Assembly: GCA_020002185.1 (NCBI GenBank)
Contig: CM034532.1
Coordinates: 51,754,702 to 51,818,701, forward strand
Source of the DNA: Paraescarpia echinospica
Lineage: Eukaryota > Annelida > Polychaeta > Sabellida > Siboglinidae
Length of the DNA: 64,000 nt
Direction: 5' to 3'
Within the stretch, counting starts at the first letter, position 1; every line of letters starts with the position of its first letter. The notes under the pieces were generated by a model. The model saw only the letters and a program-made list of their open reading frames with translations, searched no databases and was not told the DNA's origin. The position numbers and the translations under genes were made by a program. Below, piece by piece: positions 11,201 to 24,216 of this stretch.

Positions 11201-14200
11201 TTGAATAAAAACACTGATGCAAGAACGTACTGTGATATACTAATCAAGGGAAACGGTCACGCGACTCCCGTTAAAGCATAAGAACGGCAGTATCACAAGA
11301 GTCACATTTTGTAACAATGATATATGGTGTAATAATAAATATAAACCGGTTTTTAAATAGGTAATATTGTTAGGGAATTATTATAGAAATATGCATTACG
11401 CAAAACGCCTATGCACACTACGTACACAACGAAATTTACTTGTTATTGAGTAATATGCAATCGCCGGTATGCCCCTTCTCATTTTCTAAAAAGCTGGCCT
11501 AATTCTTGATATAAAACATATTTTGAAAAAAGCACAATCTCGCCGCTGTTTGTCATTAAGACTGACCTTCTCTGCATTTCATTTTTATATTATATAATGA
11601 TGTTAAAAGTGTGCTATCATAGATATGTCGAAGGCGTTCCCCCAGCGAAATTGCAATTAATAAACCGAAACATTTTTCAAAGTCTGCATTTTGTGCTTGT
11701 CCACATTACGCTCATACATGTGATTTTGGGCAACGGAAGAAATAAGGTCGATTTAAAAGGTGCGTGTGACACACGAATGTACCAGTATATAATGTGTATG
11801 CAGATATCAACGAGTGTATGAACGACGCAGACAATGAGTGCTATTCGAGCACGTTCTGCACCAACATAAGAGGCGGGTACACGTGCAGCTGTCCCAAAAG
11901 ACTCAGGCTCAAGGCTGACGGCGTCACATGTGAAGGTAACAATAGACCCTGCATAACACTAACAAATAATGCATTAATCCCTTTAGAGACCGTCTTTGAC
12001 AAATTACGGACGTGTTGTGAGAATGTGTATGATTTAACTTTCATCATCTATATAATAATTCGCAAACTGTGGATCATCGTAAGTATGTTTCCTCCGAGGT
12101 GTCGATGTTCACTCGCCTCTTTTTATGTTATTTCGCCTCCTTTGATCGTTGACACCTGACTTACCAAATGGCGATCTATTTCACAAAACACACCGATGTG
12201 TATTTAGCTATTTATTTACGTGACTTTGATGTGTTATGCTTTCCTAGACCGCCTTTCTCCTTTCTGACATAACTGAGTTGTCAACCACTTTCATGTATAT
12301 ACCACCATTGTGGAAACGAGTTTTAAACTATAACATTATTGTAATGATAATAACTACTACCTCTTTCAGTGTCTTCATGTAACTGTGAAGTCACAGTCAA
12401 TTATCCTGATCACATTCTTCCTTGTCTTCACCGTTTTTATTGGTGTGTAATAATTTAATCAGGAAGGAACAACGCATAATCTGATTTAGAGTCAATAACC
12501 AAACGTTACCGACATATCCAATACGTGAATTTACCTATTGGATATGTTTTAAAAGAACTAATTTGCATCGGAATGAACTATCATGAAGAATGGTCAACAA
12601 CGTTATCGACTTAGTCTATATTCGCTTTTTCGCCAGCCAACTAATGTCATATCTGAAGGATGTAGCCAAATAATTCTTGATGAATTTCATGTCACATGCG
12701 ATTACAGAAAGCGTAGCATTTGTATGTATTTATTTTGCGCCGAGCTATGTTTTCCGAAGGTATTGATGTCAACGATCACACCGTTATTATCGGTAGTAGT
12801 ACTAGTAGAAGTAATTATATAATTCAACGATTTACCCGCAGCTGAAGAGCAATGCCCTAGTGATTACGGATGCAGCTACCAGTGTGCCATCTTGGACAGC
12901 AAGTACACATGTCTGTGCCCGTCTGGACAGAACCTCGCTGACGACGGCAAGTTATGTCAGGGTGAGTGAAAGAAAGATACGTTCGTCCGTGTCAGATTTA
13001 ATATGTTTCAAGCAGTTGTATTCGCACAGTTGTTGTCTATGTGGATTCCACACAGATTTCACACAAACTAATGCAAATTAGCAATACGTTATGCAGTGTG
13101 GTGTAGTTTTGGTTGGCGAATACCTTGTTATATTGAAACGTTTAAATTGATAATTAAAAGGAAAATATGTACGAAGTTAATGTATTCCACATGCTATTAT
13201 ATGTTTCAGACATCAATGAATGCAGCGACTCGTCACTTCACAACTGTCTGGCTACCAACTTCGTCAAGTGTGTGAACCTCGACCACAGTTTCCAGTGTGT
13301 CTGTGTCAACAATTTTTACATGCAGATAGAAAATAATAGATGCATAGGTAGGACACGTGATGTATGCAGGCAAACATCGATTTTACGTAGCTTCATAAAT
13401 ACACCCTTCGCAGTAACTTACATGCCGTGATTAGGCCACTAATCCGGCTTAGTTCAGATCGGTCTACAAGCACCATTTTGGAACCAGCATTAGATATGGC
13501 AATGACTCCCGCTGTGGCGGCCATAATGGACAAATCCAAGATGACTGCCGTCTGAAAAGGCGCTGTAATAACTTATGAACCAAAATTAATATAACCATAA
13601 ATGAAACCACTTATAATGGATTACTGAGTATGAGGAATCCATTTCCGGTGTTAGTTTGGTGATAATACGTCGATGTAACATGATAAGGTGGCATTCAAGA
13701 TAATTATGTCTCAAAATGTGAACATTTCGAGTCAAGAACGTACTATAGCGTCCTGTTGCCATGTTCCATCTAAACATTGTTTTGGTGGACAATAATTAAA
13801 CTTTGAATTAATTTGGGATAATTTAATTAATTTAGGTCACTTCAGTCAAGGCCAAATTAAAATATGCCCATAGATACTAAAAACCCACGAATCTGTTGAT
13901 TATTCAATTGATCTTACTGCTTAGACAGGAGTTAACCTTTTATGATAATGTTGGAACCGATACTGAAAGGCATAGAGCGAGTTCATATAATGAAATTCGA
14001 GGTCAAGATCAATATCATAATTTTCTATAGAAATGTCTCCTTGTGTACAACTGGGAATGTAACCCAGTCCAACAGAATGAACAATGTTAATAGTCTAGAA
14101 GAAGCAACGAGGCGTCAATAGAATACACATATTCAATTATATTTTGTGCACACTGATTTCCAAAATAGCTATGAATCATTGCTTAAACGGGTCAAAACGA

Positions 14201-17200
14201 AACCTACAGTAAACGTACCTAATAAGACGACAACGCTATTTTACCTGGTCACTCTACTCTTATAATCAGACAATCTCGTCCGTCATCCGTCCATCCATCT
14301 ATCCATCCATGCATCCATTAGTAGTGGTGCAGTGGTTGGCATCTTTGTTACCATTGTTTAGATAGCCACCCTCCCACTTGAACAGTGCCATGCAATGAAG
14401 GCCTGCCTTGCAGCACCTGCAATTCCCCTGATTCGGCTTAACCGTGTTGTAATGAATATCATGCTGCTTATAGCCACGAAGGGAAACGATGTAGAGGAAG
14501 ACTGGAGAGCTAGCCATCATTGTGCAACCGTAGTGTCCCGTGGTTGGGCGAAGGCCTCAGCATGTAGTTTCCCGCTGCCTGTACTACGCTATCCTCTGAC
14601 AGATAGTGCCTTTCCAGTACTCGTCTAGTTCGTCTCTCCACCGTCTGTATTTAACTACATGGCTCGAAAATAAGAGTGGTATGATAGCCAGATAGAACCC
14701 CACGTAGTTCTTATATTCAGGTACACTGCGATAGAAGCAAATTAAAAATTGCAATGTTCTTAGTTGACAAATTATAGTGTGTTTATTTTAAGAAAGATCA
14801 CCACGAAAGTGGTAGTCGGCATTGACCACACGAAACACAGTTAGACAACCCGGTAAACAAAAACGTGGATGTTATTACTTATGTTACTCTACCCGTATAT
14901 AAATACTACTATAACAACAACAACAACAACAACAACTACGACTACTACTAATACTTCTACTACTACTACTACTAATAATAATAATAATTTGACGTTCCTT
15001 TAATACTCATGGTTGATTTATACAGATGCAGACGAATGTCTCACGCCGAAAAGCTGCCCCAAGAATTCCCACTGTATTAATAGACAGCCGGGCTATGGAT
15101 GTGTGTGCGCTGAAAGCTACCACAAGTTTGGCCGCGAGTGCAGAGGTATGTGAGTCAATTGCTGTGTGTTTTATATTCCGTTAGGTACGCCACTAATACA
15201 CGTTAAGTTTGCAAAACTACACATTATTGTTCTTACATCACCAGTAACAGTAACAGTTGCTAAACATGTATTATACCAATTATACTTTTAAATGATTAAG
15301 TTACAAAACATGCTGCCTGTGGGTTTTTTCAATTGACCTTTTATATTATTATTGGCATTTTATATTATTACAATAAATACGGTATTTAAAAAGGAATCAT
15401 GGTGCAGTTAATTGCCATTGAGTGATTGATACTACAGTCAGTTTCTGCCTATCTAAGACTAAGGCTGAGTGAATTTAATAAATATAAATAGTTATCCCTC
15501 CCTTAATAGGCATGTAAGTCTCACTTTTTGTTACCGGAGTTGGCCCCGGTTCAACATTTTCTAATTAAATAAAGTAGGCTTTATTGTTAAAATTTAGACT
15601 CTACTGATCTTATAAATATATTTTAGTTTTTTACTTACGCCGTAGTCTTATCCTTAGCTCTGGTTTTAACATTGTTTACTATTTATTATCTATATGATAT
15701 AAAAATATATGGTTTTGGTATATTAATTTCTACTAAATATGAAAATAGTCTAACATAATTATGTCACCATTATTCTTATTGGGTGTTTTCTGCTTGTCTT
15801 GTTCTGTTACTGTAAGGGATATAGATTTTGTTTCATGCAAATCATTGACATCTATTCATTTTTATGTGCTTTTTCCTAATCACACTAAAATTAATCATTC
15901 TATTTCAATTTTGCATAGTCTCCCATGTCTTCATGTTTGTTATAATAAAACATTACTGCCAATCCGCCGCTCTACGCCAACATTGAAATTAGCAATAATT
16001 GTATTACTAGCAGGAGATGTAAGTCTCAATCCTGGGCCATCTGTTAGACATTCGGGTGGCCACGTTCGATCTGTACGAGATAAGACACCCTCACTTTGTG
16101 ATTTATTAATTTCAAAGAAAATAAACATTCTAGTTGTAACTGAGACCTGGCTCAGACCACATGATACACATGCATGCATTGCTGACGTTTCCCCTTCTGG
16201 TTACACCTTTCACCATCTACCAAGTTTAGTCAGCCGTGGAGGTGGTGTTGGCTTTCTGATATCACAGCAGTTCAAAAATAAATTACATTCTAACCCTGAA
16301 TACTCTAGTTTTTAGTCCATCTGTGCTGAAATTTCAGATTCTTCTTTCTCCGCATACGTTGTTTGTATCTATCGCCCTCCAGGACGTCCGGCCAATTTCT
16401 TTGAAGATTTTCAGGATATGTTAGAAAATCTGGAGGTTATTCATTCAGAATTTTACATTCTTGGTTATTTTAATCTACATTTGGATATACCTTCTACAAC
16501 TACAACTACGTTTGATGATATTCTGGCATCACTTGATTTGAAACAACATGTTACCTTTTCGACACATATACATGGCCACTGGCTTGCCGTCTTGATAACC
16601 CGTTCAAGCACCTACTGTTTCAGATGGGTTATCAGACCACCACACCTAATATTAACTACATTGCTAATATTAACGTTTCTATAACCCCTTGTTGAAACGC
16701 AATGTGTCTTACAGAGCCATTCATATGATTGACATTACAGCTTTAATGGCTGGTATCCTTATATCTGACCTTATCACATATAAAAAAACATCTATCTGAC
16801 TTATATAAACAGTACTGTCATGTACTCAATGCATTACTTGACAAACATGAACCTATAAAATCCAAATGGGTGTCAGAAAGGCCACCGGCTCCATGGATGA
16901 CTTCCGAAATTAGACTATCTTAAAGGCGTGGTCGTTATTTAGAGCGTGTATGGCGCAAATCACCCTCGCCATTAGATGGATCGCGCTATTCTAAGCAATG
17001 TCACCTCTGTAACAGACAAATGGCTAAAGCTAAATCAGATTATTTTTAAAATATGGTCATACATAAGTCTGATAATCCGCGGCCTACTCCATCGCTACCT
17101 GATCATATGTCAATTAAGTCTCTATGTGATTCGTTCTCTAGTCACTTTAAAAATAAAATCAGAATTATTCGTTCTGTTTTCCCACGTCATAATATAAGTA

Positions 17201-20200
17201 TGTCAATGTGGACTTTCCACAAGTAAATTCTCAACTTGTATCATTTGAACCTGCAACAGTTGATGAAGTTAGGAAAATAATTATGTCCTCCCCAAATAAA
17301 TCGTGTGCACTTGATCAATTTCCAACAATACTGCTAAAAGCATGTCTTGATACACTAATTGGACCTATAACAAATATTATAAATGCGTAAATTTGCTCTG
17401 GCTGTTTTCCTGATGATTTCAAATACGCCCATGTCACACCACTTCTTAAAAAAGTCCTCTCTGCTTAAACAAAACCTAAACAGTTATATATATATTTGTA
17501 ATCTCAGCTTCATTTCCAAAATACTAGAAAAGGTTGTAGCAAGTCGTCTAAGGTCTCACATTAGCACAAATGTCTTTACTAATGTGTCACAATCAGCATA
17601 TAGGCAGTTTCATTCAACATAGACTGCCCTCTTAAAGGTTCATAATGACATTAACTTGAACATTAATAAAGGTGAAGTGACTGCACTTACCTTACTAGAT
17701 CTCTCTGCCGCGTTTGACATGATTGATCACAACATTCTCATTGAGCGCCTATTAAAATGGTACGGCATATCTGGCACAGCTCTAACCTGGTTTTCTTCAT
17801 ATCTAACTGATAGATATCAAACTATAAAGACTGGGAACTGCTTTTCAGCTGCACTGCCGGCTTTATTTGGGTTATGTTCTTGGGCCTTTGCTTTTAACTC
17901 TTTACACCACGCCACTAAGCTCTGTTATACAAAGACATAACTTGGATCATCATCTTTATGCTGATGATACTCAGATCTACATTTCATTATCTACCCCGGA
18001 AACAAATCGCTCCCTTAACCAACTTAGTGATTGCCTTCAAAATATCTTCCACTGGATGACTGACAGCAAGTTGAAATTAAATGCAAATAAAACTGAATTG
18101 ACCATTATTGGTACTCCAATGCAGCGTAGTAAACTGGATGGTTTTTCCCCTACGCGTATATTAAATCAGTATATCACGCCAGCAACCTCGGTACGGAATC
18201 TAGGAGTGATCATTGATAGTAACTTCAATTTTCGACAACACATATCTCAAACATGTCGCTGTTGTTTTCATCATATTAGTGATCTTCGCCGTATTCGCCG
18301 ATACATGTAATTTTCTGTTGCTAAGACTATTGCAACAGCGCTTGTTAGCAGCAGACTTGACTATTGCAATTCCCTCCTTTATAATATCGCTAGCAAGGAT
18401 ATCACAAAACTTCAGCGTGTCCAAAATTGGATAGCAAGAGTAGTTACAAGATCTCCTCGTTTTTCTCGCTCTGTACCACATTTGAAAGTCTTTGCATTGG
18501 TTTCCTGTACGATATCGTATAATATTTAAGATCTGTACCATTACATACCAGGCACTGTCCAATAAGCAACCATCTTATTTGCATTCGTTGCTTACTCCTG
18601 TAAGAAAACCTATCCAGCTTGGTTCATCTAGTTCTGACCTACTTTTTGTTCCTAGAGTCAACACTAACATTGGAACTAGGGCTTTTTCTGTTGCTGCACC
18701 AACTCTTTGGAATGTGCTCCCTCTTAGTGTTAGATCAGTTGGAAATATTAAACAATTTTGTCATCATTTAAAAACGTATCTTTACTATCTTGCTTATCCA
18801 CCGTAGCTCCCTAACGCCTTTACCCATCTGTTGACAACAGGAAAACTACTTATGGATTTTGAGATTCACCAATCCTTTTGTTTTGATGCGCCTCTGAGCT
18901 TATTTTCCAAGGATTTGGGCGCAATAGAAGTTATCTTATTATTATTATTATGATATGTAATCGTTGTCCGTATTGATAAGACTATGTATAGCTAAGAACT
19001 AGCCATTATTTTTCCAATGTCAGTTATTGACGTAGCCTTTTCGGTGATGTTGTAGCATTTTGTAAAATACACATTTGCAATGTAATACCATATGAATTAA
19101 CAATATACCTTACTCTTTGTAGTCCATATGTATCGTATGCTTAATGCTCCAATACTATGTGGATACCTTTATGTAATTTATTAACTATGGAGTAGGCATG
19201 TTGTGTGTGCGATATAAACGTCGATGTAACATGTATGGCGAATGCGATAACTGTGTTATTTAGACGTGGACGAGTGTGCGCTGGGGACACACACGTGCGA
19301 TCGCTGTCGAGGCTAGTGCACAAACACAGACGGTGGATTCACGTGCACGTGCACGGCCGGGTATCACAGCGACGACGTCAACTGCCTAGGTAGAGAAAAT
19401 TATAATTTTAACAATGATAAATGCCAGTGAGATGTGTCTTCTCCATTCCACCAAAAAATCAACCAACTATGGGTTAATGTCCTTTAACCAGCTGGTAGTG
19501 TGTTAATCTTCTGAATTATAACGATTGAACATTTTAATTTCACAGTATTATTAAACCGTCAAAATTAAAATGACACATACTAGCATCAGTTAAATGTAGT
19601 TTTCCATGTGTAGTTTGTGAACTGTTTGATATTATGTTTATTTATTATATTAGTGTAATGGCGTATTTAATGCCCGATGTATACTTCCATACAAATACCC
19701 TAATAATAATAATAATAATTCGTCGAGTTACTGTTAGTGTCACGAACATTAGTTAATGTCAGTGCAATGAACGGTTTCAAAAAAGTCCTTCAGATTATTT
19801 AACTGAATCGACAACAAAACAATCTCGGTGAACAAGGAAATTAATATGAATATAAATATTTTAATTTAACATAACTTGCTTTCGTTGTTCAGACATTGAT
19901 GAGTGTGCAACATTGAATAAATGCGGCCAGGAGTGGGGGTATGTACCAACATCCCAGGGTCACATACTTGTGGATGTACAACAGGATACGAATTGGCGGC
20001 GGACAAGTTGACGTGCCATGGTGAGTACATTAGTCTTTTATCGAAGAAGTCACCGAAACGCGGGTTTATAACAAACACATTTTATGCAGCGAAATATCGA
20101 ACCAATGTTATTTCCATCAACATAATTAACCACAATGTTTCCTGCATTTTCTGCACACTCGTGGTATTCAGAATAAATCGAGATTCGGTAAATCAGGAGG

Positions 20201-22806
20201 CAAACTAGAATTACGATGTCGTTTTCCCCATACCAGACACCTAGTAAAGCAAATACACATTGCTTTATAAATTGAGAAGCATAACTTCGTTGTTTCATCA
20301 ATTTGCTCCATTTAGGGATCGGTGACACGACCTGTATGAACACCTTTATCCGTTCACCACCGCATGTTCTTAAGGTGTGTATCTGTTAAACAATGAGTAA
20401 GGGGTGACTCGACAAGCACTGGAATAGCCTGGGACATGGGCACCAACAAAGGCCAATGGCTTAAATCAGCCCATTAACCTGTAAGTGTAAGTGTAACAAC
20501 CTAAATAATGGTTGACGCGTGACTGTTTTGCCATACTGATCACGGATCATATGTTGAGTGTTGCTGTTGTTTGTTGCACAGACATAGACGAGTGTATGGT
20601 GGGCACCCACGGCTGTGAACAGACCTGCAGGAACATCCCGGGCAGTTACCTATGTCTCTGTGTCACCGGCTTCAGACTCTCGGCAGACCAGAAATCTTGC
20701 TTTGGTCAGTAGCACTTTCGTTTGCTATTTTAGCTCTCCGTATTCAGTCATAGATTGTAGGGAATGTGTTTAATTTGTGTCATATTCAGCAACATGTGTG
20801 CGCGTGCGTGCGTGCGTCCGTGCGCGTGTGAGTGTGGTGTGCGTGCATGGGTGCGTGTGTGTGCATATGTGTGTGCGTACGTAGCGTGGGTGAGAGTTAC
20901 CGTGCATGTTAGTTAGCGTGGGTGTGTGTGTGTTTGTATGTGTGTGTGTAAGTGTGCGTGTTAATTAGAGAGTTTCCTCTATAGGACTGATTGAAATAGT
21001 CACGCTCTCTACTCTGACAACAACACAAACTCCTTACTCCGATATAATGACACCTGTGATACAGTTGTGTTAATGACGTTGGTAAGAAAAGTGTCCATGT
21101 TTGATGCGCAATTACATCATGGTGAATGCCGTAATATATGTTTTATGGATGTCTTGTTTTTTGTAGTTGAGACTCCGTGCAGTAATAAATTGGACTGTGT
21201 CTTCCAATGTGCCAAGGTTCGCGGAGTTGACACGTGTGTCTGCCCACCCGGCAAACTACTGGTGAATTCTACCATATGTGAAGGTAATTTCTACTACTGC
21301 ACGTATATTGCAATGCGCAGAATGGTTTCATCACTTATTATTGTAATTTGTAATAAAATAATATTCTGGATTCGTTGGTTTTGTATGAAAAAGAGTAAAC
21401 AAACGTAACAACCATTTATATATATATATATATATATATCAATGTTACTTCCTTTCATACACGTGCGAATATATATATATATATTTGTACGTGTATGACA
21501 GGAAGTAACATTTACCTGTTCAGGGATCAGTACGTTTCGGCTCTACGCAAAGGTAAAATTGTGTTCTTTTGCAAAGCGCGAAGTTAAATTTCAGTTAACA
21601 ATAACGAGAACAACGGTGATGCCTGTGGTAAAAGTGATCTTAATCTACCACAGGCAACATAAATACTTTAAATAAATCCGCATACATTCTTCTGTTTGAA
21701 CGAAAGTCGCGAAAATTGGCGATGAGTGAATAGGTCAATGTTGTCTAACAACATATTAATAGAAACACAATTTTAGTAGTAGTGATTTTGTTTCCAGATG
21801 TCAACGAATGTGAAGTGTCTCTCCCATGTGACCTAATCCACGGGTTCTGTGTCAACACCGTCGGTTCTTTCCTGTGCGGGTGTAGGCACAACTATACACT
21901 TGACGGTAACAACCTCTGTAAAGGTAAGTGCTGGGGAATAGCCTAAATAATGACATTAACACAAATGTTTGGCTTGCATATTAAATAGGCAACAACAAAA
22001 AGAGGGATGTGCTTGAAGTTGTTTCCCTTAGGTTTTAATAACACGACATCGACATAACGAAATATCAACGACAACATGAACTGGTATTGAATGATACAGA
22101 CACAAAAATAAAGTATTGCTCATAATCAGCCAGTTTGCTGTAAAGCGAAGCCACTCCTACAACGGTTACGTTTCAACAGAATGCATTTTATACACGTTCA
22201 AGACAAATGGGTCCACTCGCGTTTCGGTTTCTAAAATCATTCTCTCTGACAAGCTACTCCAATACAAAAAAAAATAGAAAAGTGGTGTGATTTCTTCGCC
22301 GGTGTAGCCGCAGTTATTTAACGATTCGGTGATAGTGGTACGGCATATCCAAGACATCTAGACGAATTGTGCATTTTGCGATAAAACACACAATTTCACA
22401 CAAATGCAGACTGTGATATTATAAACAGATTTTGACATTAAGCCATCGCAGATATGACGAATTCTGGAGAACTGCTAAACAATACGTAGAATAGTAATGT
22501 CCGCATTACTTTAAGAATTTCGATTTTTATCCAATTGAAATAAAAAGATGACGTCCAATATGACAGTTAACTGCAACTATGTTCTCACCTGTCAGCATGT
22601 ATTACTGTACGTGAGCATTATTATATTATATTGGTGAGTGCTGTATTTTACTATTTACCTGTACAACTTGTGTAAGCATATTATGGAAATTCGATAATTT
22701 CGCAATGGCTATGTAATCTCTATTGTTGTATAACACAAATATCAAATGATTATGCAGACACATGAAAGTTTCGTTCTAGTTTTGCATAACAAATAACATG
22801 TCCATA

Positions 22807-22848
<42 letters not shown>

Positions 22849-24182
22849 TTGTGTGTGTGTATACTCGTGTGTTTGTTTGTTTGAGTGTACGCGCGCGCGT
22901 ACGCATGTATCTATACGATTTATTGTTATTACATATTACTGAATCTATTACTTAACTCATTCGTATACAGATCGCATTGGCGCCTGGAGTGATTGGACGG
23001 CGTGGGGTGAATGTTCTGCCTCGTGTCTAACGGGAAAACAAACACGCACACGTTTCTGTAACAACCCGATCACAGGTGGTGCCGGTTTGTCTTGTCCCGG
23101 AAACAACTCAGAAACCGATGTTTGTAACAAACAACAATGTCCATGTGAGCCTTCAATCAACATATTATAGTAATATACATGTATAAGTTACTGGTAATTG
23201 CGCAGTTGTCATTCGTTAAAGAACAGTTTATACATATAGGGTTGACTTGAGCCATTGTGATATTTAACAAAGTGAAAAAACGGTGTCGCCAAAATTCAAA
23301 ACGTTTTTAAACGCACTGAATATTCTCATATGTTTTAATTATGTATTGTATATATTTTCATATGTTTGTGTAATCACTGGATGTGTCTGTCTTTTGGAAA
23401 TTGTCACGTGCAAAGAAAACAATACTACCGATTCTGGTACCCCTATCGAATTTGCGTTTCGCCATGACGAAACGGCGCAATAAACAGCTGTTCTTCTGTT
23501 TATATGTATTGCTTAAACATAATGCAAATACTTTACATGGGACTATTATGAACTCTACTGCTAACATATGGGCATGATTTATGAAATAAAGCTTCTTTTT
23601 AATTTTTTAACCATTTACAATCATATGTCGCCACCTTTTGTCATTAGCGTAACGTTGTGCTAAATACTACATGTACCTCAGAAATTGAGGGTGTGTGTGT
23701 GTTTGTATGTGTGTATGTAAGTGTGCGTGTTAATTAGAGAGATTCCTCTACAGGACTGATTGAAATAGTCACGCTCTCTACTCTGACAACAACACAAACT
23801 CCTTACTCCGATATAATGACACCTGTGAAACAGTTGTGTTAATGACGTTGGTAAGAAAAGTGTCCATGTTTGATGCGCAATTACATCATGGTGAATGCCG
23901 TAATATATGTTTTATGGATGTCTTGTTTTTTGTAGTTGAGACTCCGTGCAGTAATAAATTGGACTGTGTCTTCCAATGTGCCAAGGTTCGCGGAGTTGAC
24001 ACGTGTGTCTGCCCACCCGGCAAACTACTGGTGAATTCTACCATATGTGAAGGTAATTTCTACTACTGCACGTATATTGCAATGCGCAGAATGGTTTCAT
24101 CACGTATTATTGTAATTTGTAATAAAATAATATTCTGGATTCGTTGGTTTTGTATGAAAAAGAGTAAACAAACGTAACAACC

Positions 24183-24216
<34 letters not shown>

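Larger units (their letters stand above)
15761..18951 (+). mobile_element. L2-type non-LTR retrotransposon (decayed) in an intron
   Basis: It has endonuclease and RT fragments in order and ends in a (TTA)n tail, as L2/CR1-group elements do. The coding region needs several frame changes and has a TAG at 16313-16315. It shares its 3' sequence with fragments at 6781-6898 and 39653-40731 on the other strand. The 5' untranslated part may extend to about 15.5 kb but cannot be bounded. Confidence 0.88.
20925..23690 (+). repeat. Intragenic duplication unit A (EGF 18, EGF 19, TSP1)
   Basis: The unit runs from the GT-rich run (TAAGTGTGCGTGTTAATTAG) to about 23690. Units B (23690-25960) and C (26617-28520) repeat it with near identity over exons and introns alike. 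This is the most complete version, with two intact EGF exons and an intact TSP1. Confidence 0.9.

Noticed and set aside
13586..13792. Minus-strand 68-codon ORF in an intron
   Set aside because: No motif, low-complexity AT-rich surroundings; a chance ORF.
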